Shown: positions 33,156-40,917 of the stretch, piece by piece
Position numbering within the stretch: position 1 is the stretch's first letter
Layout of the letters: the number at the start of each line of letters is the position of its first letter
Source of the DNA: JACCTU01 sp963769665
Lineage (GTDB): Bacteria > Actinomycetota > Thermoleophilia > Gaiellales > Gaiellaceae
Direction of reading: 5' to 3'
Length of the DNA: 64,000 bases
Assembly: GCA_963769665.1 (NCBI GenBank)
Contig: CAVYMQ010000003.1
Location: 930,001 to 994,000 of the forward strand
Notes under the pieces: model-generated
Seen by the model: only the letters and a program-made list of their open reading frames with translations
Database searches by the model: none
Told to the model about the DNA's origin: nothing
Made by a program: the position numbers and the translations under genes

Positions 33156-35013
33156 TCGCGATCTCCTCGAGCGCTTCGGGGTTCTCGACGGACGAGAGAT
33201 CGCCGGGGTCCTTCCCGAGCACCTTCGCGCGCACCGCGCGGCGAACGATCTTCGCGGAGCGCGTCTTCGGCAGCGAGCCGACGAACACGATCCGCTCCGG
33301 CGTGAATGCCTTTCCGAGCACCTCCGCGACCTTAGCCGCGACGTCCTGCTCCGCGGCGTCCGTGTCGGGCGAACGCACGCAGAAGATCCAGGCCACCTCG
33401 CCCTTCACCTCGTGCGGCACGCCGACCGCGGCCGCCTCCGCGATCCCGGGATGCGAGACGGCTGCCGACTCGAGCTCCGCCGGTCCGATGCGCTTGCCCG
33501 CGATGTTCAGCGTGTCGTCGGAGCGTCCGTGCAGGTACCAGTACCCGTCCTCGTCGACCGATGCCCAGTCCCCGTGCGTCCAGACCCCCGGGAAGCGGCG
33601 CCAGTACGTCTCGAGGTAGCGCTCGGGCGCGCCCCAGAGACCGCGCGTCATGCCGGGGAACGGCCGCTTGCAGACGAGCTCGCCGACCTCGCCGCGCACG
33701 GAACGCCCGTCCGGATCGAAGACGTCCATGTCCTCGCCGAGCGCCGGGAAGCCGAGCGAGATCGGCTTGATCGGGTACGCCATGCAGACCGAGAGAAAGC
33801 ACGCCCCGACCTCGGTTCCGCCGCTGATGTTCACGATCGGGGTCTGCCCGCGGCCGACGTGCTCGTGGAGCCAGAGATAGGGGTCGGGGTTCCACGGCTC
33901 GCCCGTGGTCGTGATCACCCGCAGGGACGAGGTGTCGGTCTGCGGCTCACCCTTCGGGAGCAGCGCGCGGATCAGCGTGGGCGAGACGCCCAGCATCGTC
34001 AAGCGCTCCTGCTCGATCATCTGCCAGAGGCGGTCGTCGGGCCAGTCGGGGGCGCCCTCGGCGAACACGATTGTCGCACCGAGCGCGCCGGCGCCGACAA
34101 CGGTCCACGGCCCCATGATCCAACCCATGTCCGTGGCGAAGTGCACGACGTCGCCCTCGTTGACGTCGGTCTGGTACGCGACTTCGCGGGCGATCGAGAC
34201 GAGGAAGCCGCCGTGGACGTGCAGCACGCCCTTTGGCTGACCCGTCGTGCCCGACGTGTACGTGAGGAGGTACGGATGCTCCGAGTCCACCTGCAGCGCG
34301 GGCAGGGTTCCCGGCTGCCGCCGCACGAGCTCAGGCCACTCAGCGCGCTCCCGGTTCCACTCGATCACCGCAACGTCGCCGCCGGCCTCGTCGACCGTCT
34401 CGCGCATCGGCAGCCGGCGGCCGCGCCGGAACGAGCCGTCCGCGCAGATCACGACCTTGGCGTCGGAGGCCTCGAGCCGCTGTGCGATCGCGGGCGCTGC
34501 GAACCCCGAGAAGATCGGCACCTGCACCGCCCCGACGTGCGCGCACGCATGCGAGGCCACGGCGACCTCGGGGCACATCGGCATGTAGATGGCGACACGG
34601 TCGCCGGGCTCCACGCCGAGCTCGACGAGCGCCTCGGCGAGCTGCGTCGTCTCGCGAGACAGCTCGGCGTACGTGCGTTCGCGCCGCGTGCCGTCTTCGC
34701 CGAGGAAGATCGCCGCGACGTCGTCCGGGCGGCGTTCCGCGTGGCGGTGGACGCAGTTCGTCGCGATGTTCAGCCGGCCGCCGACGAACCACGTCGCCCA
34801 CTCGATGCCGGCGGACTCGTCGAGCACTCGCTCCCACGGCGTGGAGAACTCCAGCCCCAGGTCGTCGATCAGCGCCGGCCAGAACCGCTCGGGCTCCTCG
34901 ACCGAGACCCGGTGCAGCTCGTGGTAGCTCTCGCAGCCCAGCTTCCGCCAGAGCCGCACGACGTTCGCCTGCTCGACCCGCTCGGCCGAGGGCTCCCAGA
35001 CGAACTTGCTCAT
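33145..35013 (-). CDS. AMP-forming acyl-CoA synthetase (acetyl/propionyl/acetoacetyl-CoA synthetase-like)
   Basis: 622 residues. ANL-superfamily marks: LLTYTSGTTGQPKGVLHVHGG (P-loop), ISGGTEVGACF, GRSDDTLNIAGKRIGPAE (hinge) and TRSAKIVRRAVR with the catalytic lysine. Length and N-terminal WFVGGRLNIATNCVHRH place it near acetyl/acetoacetyl-CoA synthetases rather than long-chain ligases. It converts a short carboxylic acid to its CoA ester. The ATG is 9 nt behind a TAGGAT box, so probably leaderless, followed by the coupled SDR gene. Confidence 0.9.
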   Translation of the reverse strand: MSKFVWEPSAERVEQANVVRLWRKLGCESYHELHRVSVEEPERFWPALIDDLGLEFSTPWERVLDESAGIEWATWFVGGRLNIATNCVHRHAERRPDDVAAIFLGEDGTRRERTYAELSRETTQLAEALVELGVEPGDRVAIYMPMCPEVAVASHACAHVGAVQVPIFSGFAAPAIAQRLEASDAKVVICADGSFRRGRRLPMRETVDEAGGDVAVIEWNRERAEWPELVRRQPGTLPALQVDSEHPYLLTYTSGTTGQPKGVLHVHGGFLVSIAREVAYQTDVNEGDVVHFATDMGWIMGPWTVVGAGALGATIVFAEGAPDWPDDRLWQMIEQERLTMLGVSPTLIRALLPKGEPQTDTSSLRVITTTGEPWNPDPYLWLHEHVGRGQTPIVNISGGTEVGACFLSVCMAYPIKPISLGFPALGEDMDVFDPDGRSVRGEVGELVCKRPFPGMTRGLWGAPERYLETYWRRFPGVWTHGDWASVDEDGYWYLHGRSDDTLNIAGKRIGPAELESAAVSHPGIAEAAAVGVPHEVKGEVAWIFCVRSPDTDAAEQDVAAKVAEVLGKAFTPERIVFVGSLPKTRSAKIVRRAVRAKVLGKDPGDLSSVENPEALEEIANAI

Positions 35014-35071
35014 CGCCGGGCGATCCTACCCCTTGACTCCGAGATCGGCCCTGTAACTTCAGGAGTCGAGA

Positions 35072-36493
35072 GTGAGACAGCGCCTGTACTCGAGCGAGAA
35101 CCGAAAGTGGTGGACGCTCGGCGCCGTCGCGGTCGGGCTGTTCATGATCATGCTCGACAACACCGTCGTGAACGTCGCGGTTCCCTCGATCCAACGCGAC
35201 CTCGGCGTCGGCCTCTCGGAGCTCCAGTGGATCGTCACCGGCTATGCGCTGAGCTTCGCCGCGCTGATGCTGACGGGCGGCAAGCTCGCCGACATGCTCG
35301 GCCGGCGTCGCATCTTCGTGATCGGGATCGTGATCTTCACGATCGCGTCCCTCTTCTGCGGGCTCGCGGAGAGCGGCGAGTCGCTGATCGCCTGGCGCAT
35401 CGTCCAGGGCGTCGGCGCCGCGCTGATGAACCCCGCGACGCTCGCGATCATCTCGGCCACGTTCCCTCCGCGGCAGCGCGGGATGGCGATCGGGATCTGG
35501 GCGGGCGTCTCCGCACTCGCGCTGGCGATCGGCCCGCTCGTGGGAGGTCTCCTCACCGAGCACCTCAGCTGGAGCTGGGTCTTCTTCGTCAACGTCCCCG
35601 TCGGCGTGCTCGGCGTTGCGGCGAGCTACCTGCTGATCGACGAGTCGCGCGACATGTCGGAGGAGCAGCGGCTCGACCTCGCGGGCCTGGTCACGTCGGG
35701 GCTCGGCCTCTTCGCGCTCACGTACGGGCTGATCGAGGCGAACACCTACGGGTGGTCGTCGGCTCGGATCGTCGGCTCGTTCGTCGCGGCGGCCGTGCTG
35801 CTCGCCTCGTTCGTGATCCTCGAGCTCCGTCAGCGCGTGCCGATGCTGGACCTGACGCTGTTCAGGAACGGCACCTTCGCCGGCGCGAACGTCGTGATCC
35901 TGATGGTCGGCCTGGCGATGTTCGGCGTCTTCTTCTTCGTCTCGCTGTACATGCAGAACATCCTCGGCTTCTCGGCGGTCCAGACCGGAGCGGCGTTTCT
36001 CCCGATGACGGTGTTGATCATCCTGGTCGCACCCATCGCGGGGAAGCTTTCCGACAGCATCGGCTCGCGCTGGCTGATGACCGGCGGGATGACGCTGCTC
36101 GGGATCCAGCTTCTCTACTACTCGACGCTCGGCACCACCGCGAACTTCTGGGATCTGCTGCCCGCGTTGCTGATCGGCGGCGTCGGGATGTCGCTCACGA
36201 TGACGCCGTCGGCAGCGGCGATCATCGGCTCGGTGCCGACCGACAAGGCCGGCGTCGGCTCGGCGGTCATGAACAGCATGCGCCAGGTCGGCGGTTCGAT
36301 CGGTGTCGCACTGATCGGCGCGATCATCGCGGCCAAGGTCGGCGACCGGCGGTCACCCGAGGCGTTCGTCGACGGGTTCTCGACCGCGCTCCTCGTCGCG
36401 TCCGCTTTCGCGTTCGTCGGTGCGATCGTCGCAGCCGTGACCGTGCGCAAGGTGCGCCACGACGCGCCGGTTCCGATCGTCGAGCCCGCATGA
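35072..36493 (+). CDS. MFS drug exporter, DHA2 (EmrB/QacA) family
   Basis: 473 residues with about 14 predicted TM segments. The DHA2 motifs LDNTVVNVAVPSIQRDL (TM1), GGKLADMLGRRRIFV (motif A) and the antiporter motif C region AIGPLVGGLLTEHLSWSW are clear. It is a proton-driven exporter of drugs or lipophilic compounds. The GTG at 35072 has AGGAGT about 9 nt upstream. A strong hairpin follows at 36525-36567. No local regulator gene is adjacent on the same strand. Confidence 0.93.
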   Translation: MRQRLYSSENRKWWTLGAVAVGLFMIMLDNTVVNVAVPSIQRDLGVGLSELQWIVTGYALSFAALMLTGGKLADMLGRRRIFVIGIVIFTIASLFCGLAESGESLIAWRIVQGVGAALMNPATLAIISATFPPRQRGMAIGIWAGVSALALAIGPLVGGLLTEHLSWSWVFFVNVPVGVLGVAASYLLIDESRDMSEEQRLDLAGLVTSGLGLFALTYGLIEANTYGWSSARIVGSFVAAAVLLASFVILELRQRVPMLDLTLFRNGTFAGANVVILMVGLAMFGVFFFVSLYMQNILGFSAVQTGAAFLPMTVLIILVAPIAGKLSDSIGSRWLMTGGMTLLGIQLLYYSTLGTTANFWDLLPALLIGGVGMSLTMTPSAAAIIGSVPTDKAGVGSAVMNSMRQVGGSIGVALIGAIIAAKVGDRRSPEAFVDGFSTALLVASAFAFVGAIVAAVTVRKVRHDAPVPIVEPA

Positions 36494-36520
36494 GCTCCGG
36501 CCTCGTCGGAAAAACGGCCT

Positions 36521-36700
36521 AGAAAAAGAGAAACCCCCCGGGCTGCGGCCCCCCGGGGGTTTCTCTTGTCTGCGCCTTGACCCACCTGGGGCGACTAGCC
36601 GGTGGTCATGAGTCTGCGGCCCACTCACGGCCACCGGCTTTCTGTGTCGCCTTGGCGCGTCCCCTGCGCCTGACCTGGCGTCCGGCCCGGCGTCAAGGTT
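36521..36700 (-). ncRNA. Candidate structured non-coding RNA with own promoter and terminator
   Basis: About 180 nt on the minus strand between two plus-strand genes, with no credible ORF. Promoter TTGACA-N17-TAGAGT predicts a start near 36700. Predicted helices: outer stem CCTTGAC/GTCAAGG (36692-36698 with 36575-36581); hairpin GGCGC/GCGCC (36666-36670 with 36654-36658); a long arm of nested stems GGCGAC/GTCGCC, AGCCGGTGG/CCACCGGCT (9 bp) and TGAGT/ACTCA (36590-36651). Together these form a three-way junction, followed by a GC-rich terminator and T-run. It resembles no family I can name; 6S RNA, SRP RNA, tmRNA and RNase P lack support. It is divergent from the HTH-TPR regulator. Function unknown. 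Confidence 0.6.
36525..36567. terminator. Strong GC-rich intrinsic terminator
   Basis: Arms AGAGAAACCCCC and GGGGGTTTCTCT enclose a GC-rich loop. On the minus strand the stem is followed by a T-run (TTTTTCT, 36528-36521), making it a textbook intrinsic terminator for the candidate ncRNA. On the plus strand (TTTCTCTTGTCT) it can also stop the MFS transcript that ends at 36493. Confidence 0.8.
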
Positions 36701-36706
36701 GAACGC

Positions 36707-36735
36707 ACTCTAGGAGCCGTGTCTGAGGTTGTCAA
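36707..36735 (-). promoter_or_regulatory. Consensus-like promoter of the candidate ncRNA
   Basis: Perfect -35 TTGACA (36735-36730), a 17-bp spacer and -10 TAGAGT (36712-36707). This is the closest match to a housekeeping promoter that I found in the window. It reads away from the HTH-TPR regulator gene toward the structured RNA. Confidence 0.7.
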
Positions 36736-36842
36736 GTACCTCGGTCAAGTGATTTGGAACCACCGTCGTTGACTCGAATCCCATGGAGACATGACCCTTT
36801 TGGGGGATGCCGGGTCAGGTCAACTTGCACTTTGGTGAAGTA

Positions 36843-36859
36843 TCGAGAAGACTTCTCGA
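36843..36859. promoter_or_regulatory. Palindromic operator candidate before the HTH-TPR regulator
   Basis: TCGAGAAG-A-CTTCTCGA, a perfect 8-bp inverted repeat with a 1-nt centre, ending 6 nt before the ATG at 36866 where the ribosome would bind. A second weaker repeat, TGACCC/GGGTCA, lies about 40 nt upstream. Its position suits an autoregulatory operator or a translation-blocking hairpin. Confidence 0.5.
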
Positions 36860-36865
36860 GCCGCC

Positions 36866-38212
36866 ATGAAAAACACTGCCCGCACCGAGCCGCAGCGCCT
36901 CACGAAGCCCGCAGCACTGGGCCTCGGCGAACGTCTGCGCCGGCTCCGGGTGGCCGCTGGGTTGACCCAGGGCGAGCTCGCGGGCCAGAGGTTCTCGAAG
37001 GAGTACGTCAGCCAGATCGAGCGCGGCAAGACGCGTCCCACGACCGAGACGATCGAGTGGCTCGCACAGCAGCTCGGCGTCGACGCGAGCTTCCTTGCGA
37101 ACGGCGTCTCGACCGACGAGCGCGGCCGCGTCGAAGGAGGCCTCGCACGGGCGGAGGCGCTCATCCGCTCCGACCAGTGCCCGGATGCGCTCGAGGTCTA
37201 CGACGCGCTCCGCTCCGCCGTCCTGGCCACGGGCTCTCCCGAGCTGGAAGTTCGCGCGCTGACCGGCGAGGCGCGCGCACGTGGGATCGAAGGCGACGTT
37301 CGCAGCGCGATTCCGCTGCTCGAGCGTGCGCGAGGGCTGGCGGAGGGCGCGGGCTTCTCCGACGTCGAGCGCGCCGAGGTCGTCTTCGAGCTGGGCGTCG
37401 CCCGCTACAAGCTTTCGAGCATCTCGACCGCGCTGGGCCTCTTCAGCGCGGCGCTCGAGCTCGCCGAGCGCTCCGGGTTCCCGTGTGACCTCCTTCGCTC
37501 GAAGATCCTCGAGGGGCGCTCCCGGTGCTACCGCCGGCAGCGCGACTTCGAGGCCGCGAAGGAAGACGTCGAGCGCTCGCTCGAGCTTGCCTGCGGCGTC
37601 GACGACCGCTCTGCGATGGCGAACGCTTACTTCCAGGCCTCCGTGCTCGCCGAGCGCGAGGGTCACTGGGTGCTCGCGCGGAAGTACGCGGAGCAGGCCA
37701 AGTCGATCTACGAAGATCTTGCCGAGCATCGCCACGTCGGCCGGCTGCACAACAACATCGGCGGCTTGACGTTCACGCTCGGGAAGCCCGACGAGGCCAT
37801 CCCGCACCTCAAGGAAGCGTTTCGCATCGCCCTCGATCTCGGGAACGACGCCGACGCGGCACAGGCCGTGTCGTCACTCGCGCAGGTCCATCTGCGCACC
37901 GGTCACCTCGAGCAGGCAGAGGAGCAGTCGCGCCACGCGCTGCAGCTGCTCGACGGCCGCGTCGACTTTCTCGACGAGATCGGCAACGCCCAGCTCGTCC
38001 TCGGCCGCTCGCTCCTCGAGCAGGGCCGGCTCGACGACGCGGAGATCCAGTTCCGTGCCGCCGACGCGTCCTTCGAACAGCTCTCGTCGGTCAGCCACCG
38101 CGCAGCCGCCTGGGTCGCCCTCGGCGATCTCGCGACGCGCCGTGGCGACGACCGCGAAGCCGCCCACGTCTACCGCCGCGCCGCAGAGGCGCTGCAGGAC
38201 TTCCGCTTCTAG
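36866..38212 (+). CDS. XRE-type HTH regulator with TPR sensor domain (RRNPP-like), copy 1
   Basis: 448 residues. Residues ~18-80 form an XRE/Cro helix-turn-helix (LRRLRVAAGLTQGELA, SKEYVSQIERGKTRPT). Residues ~90-445 are about eight to nine TPR-like helical pairs, e.g. LFSAALELAERSG, FEAAKEDVERSLELA, HVGRLHNNIGGLTFTLGK, PHLKEAFRIALDLGND. This is the layout of RRNPP peptide-sensing regulators (Rgg, PlcR, NprR), where the TPR groove binds a small peptide. The gene is followed after 24 nt by a 33-codon secreted-peptide gene with a strong ribosome site, and preceded by a palindrome. Peptide control is inference; TPR regulators of other types exist in actinobacteria. Confidence 0.85.
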   Translation: MKNTARTEPQRLTKPAALGLGERLRRLRVAAGLTQGELAGQRFSKEYVSQIERGKTRPTTETIEWLAQQLGVDASFLANGVSTDERGRVEGGLARAEALIRSDQCPDALEVYDALRSAVLATGSPELEVRALTGEARARGIEGDVRSAIPLLERARGLAEGAGFSDVERAEVVFELGVARYKLSSISTALGLFSAALELAERSGFPCDLLRSKILEGRSRCYRRQRDFEAAKEDVERSLELACGVDDRSAMANAYFQASVLAEREGHWVLARKYAEQAKSIYEDLAEHRHVGRLHNNIGGLTFTLGKPDEAIPHLKEAFRIALDLGNDADAAQAVSSLAQVHLRTGHLEQAEEQSRHALQLLDGRVDFLDEIGNAQLVLGRSLLEQGRLDDAEIQFRAADASFEQLSSVSHRAAAWVALGDLATRRGDDREAAHVYRRAAEALQDFRF

Positions 38213-38236
38213 CGAGAGGAGGTGAACGCAAACACA

Positions 38237-38338
38237 ATGATGAAAGCTCGCCTCACCCACCTCGCCCTCTTCGCCGCTCTCGCTGCGTCGTTCCTCGGCA
38301 AGCTCGGCTTCCTGGGCTACGCCGACGGCGCCTGGTAA
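38237..38338 (+). CDS. Candidate signal-peptide precursor (33 aa), copy 1
   Basis: 33 codons, beginning MMKARLTHLALFAALAAS and ending FLGYADGAW. A basic N-terminus, a hydrophobic core with small residues and a short polar tail match exported pheromone precursors. AGAGGAGGTG lies about 13 nt before the ATG pair; an in-frame GTG at 38222 overlaps that site and is less likely. The gene starts 24 nt after the regulator stop, so it is probably on the same mRNA. The tail motif D-G-A-W recurs as D-G-P-W in the mini-gene beside the second regulator. It is too short for standard gene calling. Function as a pheromone is inferred. Confidence 0.62.
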   Translation: MMKARLTHLALFAALAASFLGKLGFLGYADGAW

Positions 38339-38359
38339 CACCCTCGCTACAGTCGAGGC

Positions 38360-39235
38360 GTGCGCGCCGCCGCAACCCTTGCTCTTGGTCTCGTGCTGAC
38401 CGGGCTCGGCTGTGGCTCGAATGACGCCGCCTCGACGGCGCAGGCCGAACCCCGGCCTGGGTCACTCGAAGCGTTGTGGAAGCGCCCGGGCGAGGACGTC
38501 GCACTCGTCATGGGCACGTCCGACTACGCGCCCGGTCCGACACGGGTCTCGTTTCTCGTGCTCACGGACCGAGCCCGGCCGGTCGAACGGCCGACGGCTC
38601 GCGTGTGGCTCTCTCTCGCCCTCGACCAGGCGCCCTTCCTCACCGGGACGGCGCGGCTCGAGGATGTCGGCAAGGGACAGCGGGTCTATGTCACGAACCT
38701 CGAGATCCCCGGGCCGGGCAAGTACTTCCTGCTGGCCGAGCCCGTCGGCGGCACGCGGATCCAGGGTGTGGGCAATGTCGTCGTCGAAGAGCAGACGAAG
38801 TCGCCGGCCATCGGCGAAACCGCGTTTCCGTCCAAGACGCCGACGCTCGCGGATGCGCCGGTCGAGAAGCTGACGACACAGAACCCGCCGGACACCGAAC
38901 TCCTCCGGGTCTCAGTCGCAGACGCGCTCGCGCGAAAGGAGCCCTTTGCCGTGGTCTTCGCGACGCCGAAGTTCTGCGCGAGCCGGACGTGCGGACCGGT
39001 CGTCGACATCGTCGACGCGGTGCGGCAGCGCACCCCAGGTGTGCGCTTCATCCACGTCGAGATCTACGAGGAGAACAACCCGGCGCTCGGCGTGAACCGG
39101 TGGGTGCGCGAGTGGAAGCTGCCCACGGAGCCGTGGGTGTTTCTCGTCGGCGGGGACGGCCGGATCAAGGCGAAGTTCGAGGGCGCGGTCTCCGAGCGGG
39201 AGCTCGAGGCAGCGGTCCGCCGGTTTCTGACGTAG
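38360..39235 (+). CDS. Lipoprotein with thioredoxin-like C-terminal domain
   Basis: 291 residues. Signal peptide and lipobox LTGLGC, a beta-rich N-terminal domain (about 40-145) and a thioredoxin-like C-terminal domain (about 180-290) with KFCASRTCGPVVDIVDAV, where C-A-S-R-T-C departs from the usual CxxC (two residues longer). EPWVFLVGGDGRI matches the cis-Pro side of the fold. A redox-active or metal-binding surface protein is likely. The GTG is 6 nt after a TACAGT box (38348-38353), so it has its own promoter even though it follows the peptide gene by 21 nt. Confidence 0.78.
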   Translation: MRAAATLALGLVLTGLGCGSNDAASTAQAEPRPGSLEALWKRPGEDVALVMGTSDYAPGPTRVSFLVLTDRARPVERPTARVWLSLALDQAPFLTGTARLEDVGKGQRVYVTNLEIPGPGKYFLLAEPVGGTRIQGVGNVVVEEQTKSPAIGETAFPSKTPTLADAPVEKLTTQNPPDTELLRVSVADALARKEPFAVVFATPKFCASRTCGPVVDIVDAVRQRTPGVRFIHVEIYEENNPALGVNRWVREWKLPTEPWVFLVGGDGRIKAKFEGAVSERELEAAVRRFLT

Positions 39236-39259
39236 CCGGGACAGGAAACACCTCTCAAC

Positions 39260-40858
39260 ATGGGAGCCCGTACACGCCGCTGGAGGCGCGCGTTCGAGGT
39301 GACGCGCGTCGCGAGGCGGTCGGGCCTTCTGCGCGTGCTCGCCGAGATCGGCGTCGTCGGCGACAAGCCGGCCACCCGCGAGGGCGCGGTCGAGTTCCGC
39401 GGTGCGCTCGAGGAGCTGGGGACGACGTACATCAAGCTCGGGCAGCTCCTCTCCTCTCGCCCCGACCTGCTCCCCGACGTCTACATCGAGGAGCTCGGCA
39501 AGCTCGTCGACCAGATCGAGCCGGTGCCCTACGCGCTGATCGAGCCCGTGATCGCCGAGGAGCTCGGGCTCGAGCCGTTCGCCGAGATCGACCCCGAGCC
39601 GCTCGCCACCGCTTCGATCGCCCAGATCCACCCAGCCCTGCTGAAGACGGGTCGCCGGGTGGTCGTCAAGGTGCGAAGGCCCGGGATCGTCGAGCAGGTC
39701 GCGCTCGACCTCGAGGTGCTCCGTTCGACCGCGAAGCTGCTCGAGGGCCACTCGAAGACGGCGCAGCTGCTCCAGCTCGAGGCGCTCACGGAAGAGCTCG
39801 AGGCGCATCTTCGTGACGAGCTCAACCTCGTCGAGGAAGCGCACAACGCCGAGGTGATCTCTCAGCTGGTCGAGGAGCACGAGGAGCTCGTCGTTCCCGA
39901 GGTGATCCACCCGTACGTCACCGAGCGCGTGCTCGTGCTCGAGCGGATCGACGGAGTGAAGGTCGACGAGGCTCACGGGCTCGGCCCGGAGCGCGCGCAG
40001 CAACTCGCGCGGGTCCTCTTCAGGGCCTACGTGCACCACGTCACCGTCGAAGGCGTCTACCACGCCGATCCGCATCGCGGGAACGTCCTGCTGACCGACG
40101 ACGGACGACTGGTGCTGCTCGACTTCGGCCTGCTCGGGCGCGTGGACGACGACACGCGGCGACAGCTGTCGCTCCTCCTGCTCGCGATCGCGCAGAACCG
40201 GGCCGACGACGTGGCCGACCTGATCCTCTCGCTCTCCCTGACGACGATGGAGTCCGACGAAGCCGCGTTCGTGCACGAGCTCCGGCGCAAGCTGCCGCGG
40301 TACCACTGGCGCTCGCTGGCCGGAATCCGCGCCGGCGAAGCGCTCGCCGACCTCCAGCGGATCTCTCTGCGGCACGGAATCCGGCTGCCGACCGCGTTCG
40401 CGCTCGTCGGCAAGACGCTCTCACAGGCCGACTCGATCGCGCGGGTGCTCGACCCGGAGCTGGACCCGATCGCGCTGATGGAGGAGGACGCGCTCGAGGT
40501 GATGCTGATCGAGGCCTCGCGGAGGCTCGAGCCCAACCAGCTCCTCGCCTGGGCGTACACGCAGGCGGAGCCGCTCGCGCGGATGCCGCGCCGGCTCGGC
40601 CAGCTCGCGTCGCGGCTCGAGTCGGGGACCCTCAAGGTCGGCATTGCGCCGACCGACCTCGGCGACTTCGAGGGCGTCGTGCGATCCGCCGCGAACCGGA
40701 TCGGCTCGTCGGTCATCGTCGCTGCGCTGCTCGTCTCCTCGGCGTTGATCGCGCGCGTGCACGACTTGCGCTGGCTCGCCGCCGTCGGGTTCGCGCTCTC
40801 CTTCGTCCTCGGCCTCTACATGCTCTGGAAGATCATCCGGACACCCGGCGAGCTGTAG
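39260..40858 (+). CDS. ABC1/AarF/UbiB-family atypical kinase
   Basis: 532 residues. Family marks: the KxGQ motif IKLGQLLSSRPDLLP (about 55), AxAS nucleotide loop TASIAQIHPA, ion-pair K in VVVKVRRPG, HADPHRGNVLL and the metal-binding DFG in LLDFGLLGRV. Two C-terminal TM helices (about 480-525) anchor it. UbiB-type proteins support quinone biosynthesis or lipid homeostasis through ATPase activity. ATG start with an AGGAAA about 12 nt upstream, 24 nt after the lipoprotein stop. Confidence 0.92.
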   Translation: MGARTRRWRRAFEVTRVARRSGLLRVLAEIGVVGDKPATREGAVEFRGALEELGTTYIKLGQLLSSRPDLLPDVYIEELGKLVDQIEPVPYALIEPVIAEELGLEPFAEIDPEPLATASIAQIHPALLKTGRRVVVKVRRPGIVEQVALDLEVLRSTAKLLEGHSKTAQLLQLEALTEELEAHLRDELNLVEEAHNAEVISQLVEEHEELVVPEVIHPYVTERVLVLERIDGVKVDEAHGLGPERAQQLARVLFRAYVHHVTVEGVYHADPHRGNVLLTDDGRLVLLDFGLLGRVDDDTRRQLSLLLLAIAQNRADDVADLILSLSLTTMESDEAAFVHELRRKLPRYHWRSLAGIRAGEALADLQRISLRHGIRLPTAFALVGKTLSQADSIARVLDPELDPIALMEEDALEVMLIEASRRLEPNQLLAWAYTQAEPLARMPRRLGQLASRLESGTLKVGIAPTDLGDFEGVVRSAANRIGSSVIVAALLVSSALIARVHDLRWLAAVGFALSFVLGLYMLWKIIRTPGEL

Positions 40859-40917
40859 GAAGACCGCGCGTCACGGGCGCGTCTAAGAGGTAGGCTCGCA
40901 CTTCAAATCGGAAAGTA

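Noticed and set aside
32893..36522. A 1209-codon plus-strand open frame
   Set aside because: It lies antisense to a clear SDR and acyl-CoA synthetase and out of frame with the MFS gene; its sequence is Arg-rich and low-complexity, a GC-rich shadow.
36521..36634. A minus-strand GTG-started ORF inside the ncRNA region
   Set aside because: No ribosome site, the frame runs on through the terminator stem into antisense of the MFS gene, and the RNA folding signal is much stronger.
36590..36651. tRNA gene in the structured intergenic region
   Set aside because: Arm lengths and loops do not fit a cloverleaf, and no T-loop GTTCRA or CCA-adjacent acceptor is present.
36654..36700. Resemblance of the candidate ncRNA to SRP 4.5S RNA (CCAGGTCAGG, GCCAAGGC)
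   Set aside because: The diagnostic GGAA tetraloop and AAGCAGC asymmetric loop are absent, and the local stem (GGCGC/GCGCC) does not form SRP helix 8.
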